Source of the DNA: Planctomycetota bacterium
GTDB lineage: Bacteria > Planctomycetota > Planctomycetia > Isosphaerales > Isosphaeraceae
Direction: 5' to 3'
DNA: 44,432 nucleotides
Assembly: GCA_021791715.1 (NCBI GenBank)
Contig: JAJYWB010000052.1
Coordinates: forward strand, 1 to 44,432
The notes below the pieces were generated by a model. The model ran no database searches and was not told where the DNA came from. It saw only the letters and a list, made by a program, of their open reading frames with translations. Positions 8,522-17,457 of this stretch are shown piece by piece; within the stretch, counting starts at the first letter, position 1, and each line of letters starts with the position of its first letter. A program made the position numbers and the translations under genes.

Positions 8522-10558
8522 ATGTCTAAAGGACAAGTCGCCGTCGACTCCTCGTTCGCCGCGATCGTCGGCGGCGCGGGCGATCCCGCGCTTTTTGACG
8601 TTCAATCGAAAGCGCCCGGCCCTTCGGGAAGCCTGCCGATTTCGGACGAGATGCTGCGCGATTGGCCTTCTGGGGATCTCTTCGGTCTGAGCCAAAACGC
8701 GGGAATGGGCTGGAATCCCTCCGAGGTCGATCGCGATCCGTTCTTGATCCTCAGTACACAAGGGGGTTTGCGCGGAGAAAACGGCGAGCCGATCGCGCTT
8801 GGATTTCATACGGGACATTGGGAGGTCGGCCTGCTGGTGCGCGAGGCGGCCGAGACGCTTAGCGAGCTCGGCGTCGCTCCTTTCGCGGCGATGATTTCGG
8901 ACCCTTGCGACGGCAGGACGCAGGGGACCGCGGGGATGATGGACAGTCTGCCGTATCGCAACGACGCCGCGATCGTTTTTCGCCGCTTGATTCGATCGTT
9001 ACCGCGACGGAAAGGGATTCTCGGCGTGGCGACGTGCGATAAAGGCGTTCCGGCGATGCTGATGGCGATCGCCGCGATGCGCGATCTGCCCGCGGTGTTC
9101 GTACCGGGAGGAGTGACGCTCCCTCCCGAACACGGTGAAGACGCGGGCAAAGTGCAATCGATCGGGGCTCGTTACGTTCACGGCGAACTGACGCTCGCCG
9201 AGGCCGCCGAACTGGGATGCCGTGCGTGCGCCAGTCCTGGAGGGGGTTGCCAATTCCTGGGAACCGCGGCGACCTCTCAGGTCGTCGCCGAGGCTCTGGG
9301 GCTCTCTTTGCCTCATGCGGCGCTCGCGCCCTCGGGACAGCCTATTTGGAAAGACAACGCGCGGCGATCGGCGATCGCGCTCGTTGAACTCGCCCGCAAA
9401 GGGTTAACGATTCGAGATATTCTCACACCTGCGGCTATTAAGAACGCGATGACGGTTCACGCGGCTTTCGGCGGTTCGACGAATCTCGTGCTGCATATTC
9501 CGGCGATCGCGTTTTCGGCGGGTCTTGAGCGCCCGACGGTGAGCGACTGGCACGAGATCAACCGCAAGGTTCCCAGGCTCGTCAGCGTGCTTCCCAACGG
9601 TCCCGATTATCATCCGACGGTTCGAGCGTTTTTGGCGGGAGGAGTTCCCGAGGTGATGCTCGAACTGCGCGAACTGGGGCTGATCGATACGACCGTTCTC
9701 ACCGTGACCGGCGAGCCGCTCGAAGCCGCGCTCGACTGGTGGGAGACGAGCGAACGGAGAAAACAGCTTCGTGAATGTTTGTTTAAAAAAGACGGCGTCG
9801 ATCCAAGCAATGTAATCATGAATTCATCTCGCGCTCGTGAGCGGGGATTGACGAGCACGGTGACGTTTCCGCGCGGGAATTTGGCGCCCGAGGGTTCGAT
9901 CATCAAGAGCACGGCGATCGATCCGAGCGTCGTGGATCGCGACGGCGTTTACCGCAAGACGGGTCCCGCGCGGGTGTTCACGCGCGAGAAAGACGCGATC
10001 GCGGCGATCAAGGGGGTTGGGGATCGTCCGCTCAAGGCGGGCGACGTGCTGGTGCTGATCGGTCGGGGTCCGACGGGCGCCGGAATGGAGGAGATTTATC
10101 AGATCACCGCGGCTCTCAAGCATTTAAGTTTCGGCAAGGAGATCGCGGTCGTCACCGACGCACGTTTTTCGGGGGTATCAACGGGGGCGTGTATCGGTCA
10201 CGTGGGTCCCGAGGCGCTCGCGGGCGGCCCGATCGGCCGGGTGCGCGACGGCGATCGGATTCGAGTGATCGTCGATCGCGTGAACCTTGAGGGTTCGATC
10301 GATCTCGTAGGAGACGATACGCGTGAATTCGGCGTCGAGGAGGGTTCGCGAGTACTCGCGGGCCGATCGCCGCATCCCGATCTTTCTCCAGACCCCGATC
10401 TGCCGGCCGACACGCGATTGTGGGCCGCGCTCCAAAAAATTGGCGGAGGAGCTTGGGGGGGAAGCGTTTACGACGAGGCGTTGATTGTAAAGACGCTTGA
10501 AGCGGGAATCGCGGCCCTCGCGGCCGAACGTCGGGTTCAAGTACCGAAAGGGGGCTGA
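8522..10558 (+). CDS. yjhG: YjhG/YagF-type sugar-acid (D-xylonate) dehydratase
   Basis: A 678-residue member of the IlvD/Edd dehydratase family, close to the Escherichia coli YjhG/YagF branch along its whole length. The N-terminal [16 protein letters not shown] block, [14 protein letters not shown]-like [40 protein letters not shown] and [11 protein letters not shown] all match that branch, as I remember it, rather than IlvD itself. Cysteines in [18 protein letters not shown] and [11 protein letters not shown] are the expected iron-sulfur ligands. Family members convert D-xylonate, and probably related aldonates, to 2-keto-3-deoxy acids. The ATG at 8522 is preceded by AAAAAGG at a usable distance. 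It is flanked by 227 and about 270 bases of non-coding DNA and looks monocistronic. No xylose dehydrogenase or KDX aldolase lies beside it, so the in vivo substrate is uncertain; a 2-oxo acid decarboxylase is encoded 12 kb downstream. Confidence 0.93.
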   Translation: MSKGQVAVDSSFAAIVGGAGDPALFDVQSKAPGPSGSLPISDEMLRDWPSGDLFGLSQNAGMGWNPSEVDRDPFLILSTQGGLRGENGEPIALGFHTGHWEVGLLVREAAETLSELGVAPFAAMISDPCDGRTQGTAGMMDSLPYRNDAAIVFRRLIRSLPRRKGILGVATCDKGVPAMLMAIAAMRDLPAVFVPGGVTLPPEHGEDAGKVQSIGARYVHGELTLAEAAELGCRACASPGGGCQFLGTAATSQVVAEALGLSLPHAALAPSGQPIWKDNARRSAIALVELARKGLTIRDILTPAAIKNAMTVHAAFGGSTNLVLHIPAIAFSAGLERPTVSDWHEINRKVPRLVSVLPNGPDYHPTVRAFLAGGVPEVMLELRELGLIDTTVLTVTGEPLEAALDWWETSERRKQLRECLFKKDGVDPSNVIMNSSRARERGLTSTVTFPRGNLAPEGSIIKSTAIDPSVVDRDGVYRKTGPARVFTREKDAIAAIKGVGDRPLKAGDVLVLIGRGPTGAGMEEIYQITAALKHLSFGKEIAVVTDARFSGVSTGACIGHVGPEALAGGPIGRVRDGDRIRVIVDRVNLEGSIDLVGDDTREFGVEEGSRVLAGRSPHPDLSPDPDLPADTRLWAALQKIGGGAWGGSVYDEALIVKTLEAGIAALAAERRVQVPKGG

Positions 10559-10829
10559 GAATGTCGGCTGGTTATCGATCGATTCGGATCGGTTTCGATG
10601 CGTGAAGTGTTCTCGCGTCACCGATCAGCGTACTAGATTACGATCGGCAAGCCTACGAGCGCCTTCGAGGTGTTAAGATTCCTATATCGCTTTCGATCGT
10701 CGCTTCGCGGCGAGTCGGAACGAGCGTTCGCGAGTATCCTCTTTCCTTCTTGGGGTTGGTGGTCGACAATTCGATGTGCGACGTTCGTGCCGAATCGCCA
10801 AGCGTCGACATTCAAGTACATTTTACACG

Positions 10830-13415
10830 ATGGTCGAGAACATGAAGTCGAGCCGATCCCGCCCCAAGCGTAAAACGAGCGAGAAACGTGTCCTCAAGGG
10901 CAAACCGCGACGGATCGAGACGGGTTTCAAACCCGACGGCGATCAGGCGATCACGATCCCTGACGAGCTTCCGTTGTTGCCGTTGCGCGGCGAGGTTGTT
11001 TTTCCGAACACGGTCGTTCCATTGATCGTCGATCGGCCGTCGGGGATCGAACTCGTCGACCACGTACTTTCGAGTCATCGTTTGGTGGGTCTTGTCGCCC
11101 AGAAGACGAACGACGAGATCGAAGCCGGTCCCGACGATATTTACCGCGGGCTTTGCATCGGTTCGATCGTCAAGATGCTGAAGTTTCCCGACGGGACGAC
11201 TCGAATCGTCTGCCAAGGGTTATCGCGCGGTGTGATTCGCGAGATCAAGCGGACCGAGCCGTATATGACGGCGGTCGTCGAGCCGGTCGACGAAGTGGTG
11301 AAGGAAGGGATCGAAACCGAGGCGGTCGTCCACCATGTAAGCCGGCTGTTCCAGCGGATCGTCGATCAAAGCCAGCAGGTTCCCGAGGAGCTTCAGGTTG
11401 CGGCGATGAACACCCCCGAGCCGGGGCGGTTCGCCGATTTGCTGGGTTCGAGCTTGCCTTTTTCGGTCGAGGAGAAGCAGGAACTGCTGGAGGAACGGCT
11501 GGTACGCAATCGGCTGCTGAAATTGGGTCAATATCTCGGCCGGCAGATCGCGGTTCTCGAGCTTTCGACGAAGATTCAAGATCAGGTGGGCGCCGAATTA
11601 TCGAAGGCTCAGCGCGATCATTTTTTACGTCAACAGATCAAAGCGATTCAAGACGAACTCGGCGAGGGGGAGCGTGATAATCCCGATATCGACGAGCTTT
11701 CACGGAAGATCGAGCAAGCCGAGCTTCCCCCCGAGGCGTCGGCGGAGGCGATCCGCGAGCTCGAGCGGCTGGGGGGGATGCATCCGAGTTCGGCCGAGTA
11801 TTCCGTCATTCGAACATATATCGACTGGCTTACATGCTTACCCTGGAACAAGTCGAGTCGCGATCGGCTCGACTTACGTCGGGCGCGGACGATTCTCGAC
11901 GCCGATCATTACAATCTCGAGAAGATTAAAACACGCATACTTGAGTATTTGGCGGTTCGTAAATTGAAGAAGGACATGAAGGGTCCGATTCTTTGTTTCG
12001 CGGGACCTCCCGGGACGGGGAAGACGTCTCTCGGCAAGAGCATCGCCAAGGCTTTGGGCAGGCAGTTCGCGCGGGTGAGCCTGGGGGGGGTGCACGACGA
12101 GGCCGAGATTCGCGGGCACCGGCGCACCTATGTGGCGGCGATGCCGGGCAGAATCATCCAGGGGATTCGCAAGGCGGGCACGAACAATCCTGTGTTTATG
12201 TTGGACGAAGTGGATAAGTTAGGTCATGATTTCCGCGGCGATCCCTCGGCGGCTTTGCTTGAGGTTCTCGATCCCGAGCAGAACGGAGCGTTTCGCGATC
12301 ATTACCTCGACGTCGATTTTGACTTATCGCGGGTGATGTTCATCGCGACGGCGAACATGCTGGAGACGATTCCCCCGGCGTTGCTCGATCGGATGGAGGT
12401 GCTCGAGCTGTCGGGCTACAGCGAGGAGGAGAAGACGACGATCGCGCGGAAGTTTATCGTTCCGAAGCAGCTCGAGGCGCACGGTCTCGACCCGCAATCG
12501 GTGCGGTTCAGCGACGAAGCGATCCGTCGCATCATCGTCGATTACACGCGTGAGGCCGGGTTGCGCAATTTGGAGCGCGAGGTCGCCGCGGTGTGTCGGA
12601 AGGCGGCGCGGAGGCGAGCCGAGGGGAAGAAGCCGACGACCGATATCGACACGACGAAAGTCGTCGAGGCGCTCGGCCCGGCTCGTTATTTCCGCGAACT
12701 CGCGGATCAATTGCTGATTCCAGGGGTGGCGACGGGTTTGGCTTGGACTCCGACGGGGGGAGAAATCCTCTTTATCGAGGCGTCGGGAATGCCCGGCAAG
12801 GGGAGCCTGACGCTGACGGGATTGCTGGGCGAATCGATGCGTGAAAGCGCGCAAGCTGCGCTCAGTTATTTAAAAAGTCATGCGAAGATTCTTGGACTCG
12901 ATTCGACGCGTGTCGGTCGGACCGATATTCATATTCATGTTCCGGCGGGAGCGGTTCCCAAGGACGGACCGTCGGCGGGGGTTGCGATCGCCGCGGCGCT
13001 GATGAGCCTGTTTCGTCACGAGCCGATCGAGCAAACGCTGGCGATGACGGGGGAAGTGACGCTCACCGGTCGGGTTCTGCCGGTCGGCGGGATACGCGAG
13101 AAGGCGCTCGCGGCGCGGCGAGCGGGGATCAAGACGATGCTGATTCCTCGGCACAACGCCAAGGACGTCGCCGATCTCCCCGCCGAGGTTAAGGCCGATC
13201 TCTCGTTCCCGTTGATCGATACGCTCGACGACGTCGTACCGCGATTGTTCGAGAAACCGACCGTCGCGGGTCGCGTTGAAAAAAAGGGACGCGGCGATTC
13301 GCCCCGCGTCGGCTTGAAAAAGGGGGGAGTCGTCCCGAAAACGAACGTTTCGGGAGGAAAGAAACCGGAACCGCGCGAGCATTCGCTCAAGAAATCCAAA
13401 ACCGACGGGATGTAG
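10830..13415 (+). CDS. lon: ATP-dependent Lon protease (LonA type)
   Basis: Soluble AAA+ serine protease that degrades misfolded and regulatory proteins. With ATG 10830 it has 861 residues: LonN substrate domain (LPLLPLRGEVVFPNTVVPL, from about residue 37), central helical region, AAA+ module with Walker A GPPGTGKTS near 392 and Walker B VFMLDEVDK, then the S16 protease domain with PKDGPSAG (Ser about 715) and GGIREKALAARRAG (Lys about 758). The 43-residue Ser-Lys spacing equals that of E. coli Lon. An in-frame ATG at 10776 would add 18 residues and one at 10842 would remove 4; none has a strong Shine-Dalgarno sequence, so the exact start is open. Both ends carry extra basic sequence: a Lys/Arg-rich N-terminus before LonN and a tail of about 55 residues rich in Lys, Gly and Pro. 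No CIRCE-like element was seen upstream. Confidence 0.96.
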   Translation: MVENMKSSRSRPKRKTSEKRVLKGKPRRIETGFKPDGDQAITIPDELPLLPLRGEVVFPNTVVPLIVDRPSGIELVDHVLSSHRLVGLVAQKTNDEIEAGPDDIYRGLCIGSIVKMLKFPDGTTRIVCQGLSRGVIREIKRTEPYMTAVVEPVDEVVKEGIETEAVVHHVSRLFQRIVDQSQQVPEELQVAAMNTPEPGRFADLLGSSLPFSVEEKQELLEERLVRNRLLKLGQYLGRQIAVLELSTKIQDQVGAELSKAQRDHFLRQQIKAIQDELGEGERDNPDIDELSRKIEQAELPPEASAEAIRELERLGGMHPSSAEYSVIRTYIDWLTCLPWNKSSRDRLDLRRARTILDADHYNLEKIKTRILEYLAVRKLKKDMKGPILCFAGPPGTGKTSLGKSIAKALGRQFARVSLGGVHDEAEIRGHRRTYVAAMPGRIIQGIRKAGTNNPVFMLDEVDKLGHDFRGDPSAALLEVLDPEQNGAFRDHYLDVDFDLSRVMFIATANMLETIPPALLDRMEVLELSGYSEEEKTTIARKFIVPKQLEAHGLDPQSVRFSDEAIRRIIVDYTREAGLRNLEREVAAVCRKAARRRAEGKKPTTDIDTTKVVEALGPARYFRELADQLLIPGVATGLAWTPTGGEILFIEASGMPGKGSLTLTGLLGESMRESAQAALSYLKSHAKILGLDSTRVGRTDIHIHVPAGAVPKDGPSAGVAIAAALMSLFRHEPIEQTLAMTGEVTLTGRVLPVGGIREKALAARRAGIKTMLIPRHNAKDVADLPAEVKADLSFPLIDTLDDVVPRLFEKPTVAGRVEKKGRGDSPRVGLKKGGVVPKTNVSGGKKPEPREHSLKKSKTDGM

Positions 13416-13631
13416 ATTTCTTTCTCGATTCTCTCGGTCTGGTGTCACGGGGTTCGTATGAATTATAGAGGCCTCAGCGGCGGCGTCGCCGGCGACCTAT
13501 CGAACCCATGATCGCATGAATGCGGGATCGCGTCGTCACAAACGGATCGCTTTCACTCGCTTTCATCGTCATGTGTCGGGGGGTGAACGAGGGGATCGCT
13601 CGATTTCACCACGATTCGGTGCGAGCGTCGG

Positions 13632-15575
13632 ATGTTCAAACGCATCGGCAAATCCGCCCTCGGGTACGCGTGCGCAATCGTCGCCGCCGCGGCGACGATC
13701 CGCTTCGCGTCGGCGTTTCCCGACCTTTGGTCGGGGGGCGACGCGATCTTGCTCTATTTATTTCTGATCGTTTTCGTCGCGTTTCGGTGCGGATTGGGAC
13801 CCGCTCTGACGGCGCTCGGCGTGATCGTCGCCTGCGTTTGGCCCGACGACGCGCGTCCCGTCTCCTGGGTCCGAACGTCGCTTTTGGCTCTTGAGGGTAT
13901 CGCCATGAGCTTGATTATCGAATCGCTCCGCGCGGCACGCCGCCGCGCCGAAATCGAAACCGACGCACGACGCAAAGGGGAGGATGGTTATCGCTTCCTC
14001 TTCGAAGGCAATCCCCGACCCATGTGGGTTTACGATCTCGAGACGCTCAAATTCCTCGCGGTTAATCAGGCCGCGATCGACGCATACGGTTACTCGCGCG
14101 ACGATTTCTTGGCGATGACGATCGCGGACCTCCGCGACGCGTCCGAAGTTCCGTCGATGCGCGCCGCGGTCGATCGCGCCAAATCGACGCGCGTCCATCA
14201 GGCGGGTGTGTGGAAACATCGTCGCCGCGACGGTTCCATGCTTGAAGTTGAAATTACATCTTGTGAATTAACGTTTGAAGGGAGGCCCGCGCGGTTGGTC
14301 GCCGCGGAGGACGTGACCCGGCGACGGCGAATCGAGCGCGAGCGCGACGAAACGCATCGTCGCGAACGCCTGGCGCGGCGCGAGGCCGAATCCGCGGCGC
14401 AGGCGAAAGATCGCTTCCTCGCGACCCTCAGCCACGAACTCCGTACCCCGCTCACGCCGATCCTCACCGCCGTTACCGAGTGGCTCGACGAGCGAACTCT
14501 CGACCCCGAACTTCGCGAACTCCTCGATCTCGTCCGCCGCAACGTCGACCTTGAAACGAGACTCATCGACGACCTCCTCGATCTTAATCGCATCGGCCAA
14601 GGAAAATTCGAGATCAAACGCGAAAGGGTCGAAATCGATCGGTTAATCAATCGAGCTATTGAAATATGCAGGTATGATATTGATTCAAGCGGAGTCGACG
14701 TCGTGTTCGTCGATCGAACGGCGGGGATGACGATCGAGGTCGACGCGGCTCGGATGCAGCAGGTGATCTGGAATCTGATCAAGAACGCGCTGAAATTCAC
14801 TCCCGAGCGCGGCGTGGTGACGATCCGTTCGTCGGTCGTCGATCAATTCGCCGACGGCGAGAATCATCAAGGAAGATTCTGGCGTATGGAAGTGATCGAT
14901 ACGGGGGTCGGCCTCGATCCGCGTGCGCTCGAACGGATCTTTCAACCGTTCGAGCAGGAAACCTCGCGGCGGTTTCGAGGGGCGCCGGGGCTAGGCCTTG
15001 GGCTGGCGATCTGCCGATCGATCGTCGAGGCGCACGGCGGAACGATCGGCGCCGCGAGCGAGGGCCCGGGACGAGGCTCGACCTTCACCGTCGAGATCGA
15101 AATCGCTCGGCCGAATCTCGCCGGCGAAATCCATATAAGATCACATGAGAAAGAATCGCCACAAAGATTGGACGCCCAGTCGCGATCGAAGCGTCGCTTA
15201 TTGAAGGCGACGAAACCGCGGCGGATCCTGCTCGTCGACGACGATTCCGACACGCTGAGCGTTCTTTCTCGTTTGCTCAAAAGACGCGGCCACGAGGTCG
15301 AAACCGCTTCGACGTTCGCGGGAGCGCTCGATCTGGCGCGGATGCGCGAGTTCGACGTTCTCATCAGCGACCTCGCACTCGCCGACGGCGACGGCCTCGA
15401 ATTGATGCGTCGGCTTCGAGCCGCGGGGGTCGCGGGAGGAATCGCGCTCACGGGCCTCGCCTCCGACGCCGACATCGCCTCGGGGCGCGAAGCCGGCTTC
15501 TCGGTCCATCTGCTTAAGCCGATCAGCTTCACTCAACTTGAAAGCGCGATCGATCGCTTACCGATTCGCGATTAA
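13632..15575 (+). CDS. Membrane hybrid histidine kinase (TM-PAS-HisKA-HATPase-REC)
   Basis: A 647-residue sensor. Residues about 5-100 form three or four hydrophobic segments (GYACAIVAAAA, AILLYLFLIVFVAF, ALTALGVIVACVW) resembling the DUF4118/KdpD-like membrane module with almost no periplasmic domain. A PAS domain (about 118-237) is followed by HisKA with FLATLSHELRTPLTPI, phospho-acceptor His 268, and HATPase_c with N box (WNLIKNALKF), G1 (DTGVGL) and G2 (GLGLGLAI). A short linker leads to a C-terminal receiver with DDD near 535, acceptor Asp 580 in DVLISDLALADG, and the conserved Thr and Lys (LKPISF). It is an orphan: no output response regulator or Hpt gene is adjacent. The start at 13632 has only a weak ribosome binding site. 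The input signal is unknown. Confidence 0.92.
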   Translation: MFKRIGKSALGYACAIVAAAATIRFASAFPDLWSGGDAILLYLFLIVFVAFRCGLGPALTALGVIVACVWPDDARPVSWVRTSLLALEGIAMSLIIESLRAARRRAEIETDARRKGEDGYRFLFEGNPRPMWVYDLETLKFLAVNQAAIDAYGYSRDDFLAMTIADLRDASEVPSMRAAVDRAKSTRVHQAGVWKHRRRDGSMLEVEITSCELTFEGRPARLVAAEDVTRRRRIERERDETHRRERLARREAESAAQAKDRFLATLSHELRTPLTPILTAVTEWLDERTLDPELRELLDLVRRNVDLETRLIDDLLDLNRIGQGKFEIKRERVEIDRLINRAIEICRYDIDSSGVDVVFVDRTAGMTIEVDAARMQQVIWNLIKNALKFTPERGVVTIRSSVVDQFADGENHQGRFWRMEVIDTGVGLDPRALERIFQPFEQETSRRFRGAPGLGLGLAICRSIVEAHGGTIGAASEGPGRGSTFTVEIEIARPNLAGEIHIRSHEKESPQRLDAQSRSKRRLLKATKPRRILLVDDDSDTLSVLSRLLKRRGHEVETASTFAGALDLARMREFDVLISDLALADGDGLELMRRLRAAGVAGGIALTGLASDADIASGREAGFSVHLLKPISFTQLESAIDRLPIRD

Positions 15576-15754
15576 CTGTTTTTATTTGCGAATATACGTT
15601 CATTAAAGTGTGCGGTTACGCTTATTCGACATCGTTTCCGTCCGCCGATCCGAATTTGGGTCACTTGTTTACATATGTGAGATAAGCGACATAATCGCTT
15701 TTAAACGATCGGCTCGGAGGACGTCCGCGTCGGCGCTTGGACAGTCCGGAAACC

Positions 15755-15917
15755 GTCTTTCGCGGTCGGTATTACGCGGCGACGGCGATCCGTTATGAGA
15801 TGGCGAATCTGTACGGTTACGAACCTTTATGGGAGGGCGAACCTCCTGGTGAGACGCCTGCTTATATTTCTTTATAATATTCGCCGGCTCGGTCGGCGAC
15901 TCGCCCTATCGGAATCG
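15755..15917 (+). repeat. 163-bp intergenic direct repeat, copy 1
   Basis: Matches 15918-16080 at a constant offset of 163 bases. It is nearly identical from the GACGGCGATCCG block (15781) onward and more diverged in its first 25 bases. It contains the core GGGAGGGCGAACCTCC at 15831, in which GGAGG and CCTCC can pair around a GCGAA loop. The same core recurs at the far end of the window (44074, 44192, 44308). An AT-rich block (TTATATTTCTTTATAATATT) follows the core. Confidence 0.9.
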
Positions 15918-16080
15918 GTCTTCCGCGGTCGGCGACCTGAACGGACGGCGATCCGTTATGAGATGGCGAATCTTTACGGTTACGAACCTTTATGGGAGGG
16001 CGAACCTCCTGGTGAGCCGCCTGCTTATATTTCTTTATAATATTCGCCGGCTCGGTCGGCGACTCGCCCTATTGGAATCG
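15918..16080 (+). repeat. 163-bp intergenic direct repeat, copy 2
   Basis: Second copy of the element, with the GGGAGGGCGAACCTCC core at 15994 followed by TGGTGAGCCG. It abuts copy 1 with no spacer, and the sequence after it (16081-16113) still aligns loosely with the start of the unit, so a third copy probably once existed or was truncated. There are no flanking target-site duplications or coding capacity for a transposase. Confidence 0.9.
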
Positions 16081-16137
16081 GACTTACCTGATCGGTGATC
16101 TGAAGGAAGGGAGAACCGCCGTGAGTCACGAATCGAA

Positions 16138-16192
16138 ACAAATATCATAATTATAATTATATTATATTGCTAATGATATATTTAATGCTTTC
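16138..16192. promoter_or_regulatory. AT-rich putative promoter region with 14-bp palindrome
   Basis: About 55 bases made almost entirely of A and T, in sharp contrast with the GC-biased surroundings. It includes the perfect palindrome ATAATTATAATTAT (16147-16160). It ends 70 bases before the dihydrouridine synthase start. No clean -35/-10 pair for a known sigma factor can be assigned, so promoter function is inference from composition and position. Confidence 0.4.
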
Positions 16193-16261
16193 CATTCGCG
16201 TCGGCGAAGCGGGAGTTTCGATCTCCTTCAAACCGAACCTTCTCGGCTCGTCGCGGGAGGG

Positions 16262-17440
16262 GTGATTATCGTATCATGCTTAAGCGAAAATCGTTTCCCC
16301 ACGGCGCCGGAGAAAAACCCCTTGTCGCTCGTTTTTGACGATCCCGAACCCGAAATCGGCGACGAGAACCTTCCCGCGCCTCCCGCGATCGCTTCGCGCC
16401 CGATGAAGATCGGCTCGGTTCCGATCCCTTCGCGGTTCTTTCTCGCGCCCATGGCGGGATTCACAAGCCTCGCGTTTCGTGTCGCGGTCCGTGAACTCGG
16501 CGGTTTGGGATTGGCGACGACCGATCTCGTCAACGCGCGATCACTCATCGAAAAAAGGACTCGATCGCTCGAAATCGCCGAAACGAACGAACACGATCGC
16601 CCCGTCGCGATCCAGATCTACGGGAACGTGCCGCACGAAATGATCGAGGCCGCCAAACGCGTCGTCGATCTTGGAGCAACGATCGTGGATATCAATATGG
16701 GATGTCCCGTTCGGAAAGTCGTCCGATCGGGAGGGGGATCGGCGCTGCTGTGCGATTCGGGGGGCGCGGCTCGGCTCGTCGAGGGAATCGTCGCCGCGGT
16801 GAACGTGCCTGTGACGGTGAAAACGCGGCTTGGCTGGGACGACGAGAACCCGACCGCTCCCGAATTGGCGCGTGCTCTCGAGCGAGTCGGCGTCGCGGCG
16901 CTGATCGTTCACGGGAGAACGCGCGCCCAGGGATTCAAAGGCCGAGTCGATCGGATCGGCATCGGCCGGGTCGTCGACGCGGTCGAATCGATGCCCGTGA
17001 TCGGCAACGGCGACGTTCGGTCGATCGCCGACGCCGAACGGATGTTCCGCGAATCGCGGTGCTCCGCGATCTCGATCGGCCGAGGAGCGCTCGCCGACCC
17101 CTTCTTTTTCCGTCGCTTATCAAACTGGGCCGAGACGGGCGATCCCGGACCCGATCCGACGTTCGACGAGCGCGTGAACGTTATGGAACGTTGCTTCCGA
17201 GGCCTCGTGGAACTTCGAGGCGAGAAAATCGCCTGCCTCCAGTTTCGCAAACTCGTTAAATGGTATTATCATTTCACTCACATGCCTAAGTCTATTTATC
17301 TTAGCATGATTAATTTGGCGAGCGTCGCCGCTTTCGACCGCGCCCTCGTTTCGATCCGCGCCGCGGGGCCTTCTCGACCGCTTGGAAGCGGATCGAAAAT
17401 TCACATTCCCGTTCCCTCGGGCCCGATCGATAAATGGTAG
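16262..17440 (+). CDS. dus: tRNA-dihydrouridine synthase (DusB-like)
   Basis: FMN-dependent reductase that converts uridine to dihydrouridine in tRNA D-loops, using NADPH. The family core begins at IPSRFFLAPMAGFTSLAFR and runs through QIYGN, DINMGCPVRKVVRSGGGSAL (catalytic Cys in GCP), VKTRLGWD, VHGRTRAQGFKG and IGNGDV, to a C-terminal helical domain. The GTG at 16262 gives 392 residues, about 50 more at the N-terminus than usual; GGGAGG lies only two or three bases before it, which is too close to be ideal. An in-frame ATG at 16403 (MKIGSVPIPSRF) would give a normal-length protein but has no ribosome binding site, so the true start is unresolved. The gene converges with the YfhO-like gene, with 17 bases between stops and no visible terminator. 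Confidence 0.9.
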   Translation: MIIVSCLSENRFPTAPEKNPLSLVFDDPEPEIGDENLPAPPAIASRPMKIGSVPIPSRFFLAPMAGFTSLAFRVAVRELGGLGLATTDLVNARSLIEKRTRSLEIAETNEHDRPVAIQIYGNVPHEMIEAAKRVVDLGATIVDINMGCPVRKVVRSGGGSALLCDSGGAARLVEGIVAAVNVPVTVKTRLGWDDENPTAPELARALERVGVAALIVHGRTRAQGFKGRVDRIGIGRVVDAVESMPVIGNGDVRSIADAERMFRESRCSAISIGRGALADPFFFRRLSNWAETGDPGPDPTFDERVNVMERCFRGLVELRGEKIACLQFRKLVKWYYHFTHMPKSIYLSMINLASVAAFDRALVSIRAAGPSRPLGSGSKIHIPVPSGPIDKW

Positions 17441-17457
17441 ATCGCAATTAAGTGAAA

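Larger units (their letters stand above)
15576..16261. other. Intergenic region with duplicated 163-bp element and AT-rich segment
   Basis: This 686-base stretch between the hybrid kinase and the dihydrouridine synthase holds no convincing gene. Short open frames through it read the repeat DNA (producing WEGEPPGEP-like peptides) and lack ribosome binding sites or family resemblance. It contains two 163-bp direct repeats (15755-15917 and 15918-16080), a decayed start of a third (16081-16113), and a strongly AT-rich stretch at about 16138-16192 that is the best candidate for promoter DNA of the downstream gene. Confidence 0.7.

Noticed and set aside
10559..10829. CIRCE-type heat-shock operator upstream of lon
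   Set aside because: No TTAGCACTC...GAGTGCTAA-like inverted repeat is present in the 270-base gap.
15795..16040. Open frame of 81 codons crossing the repeat element
   Set aside because: It reads through both copies of the 163-bp element and encodes the repeat core as WEGEPPGEP; no ribosome binding site and no independent protein signature.
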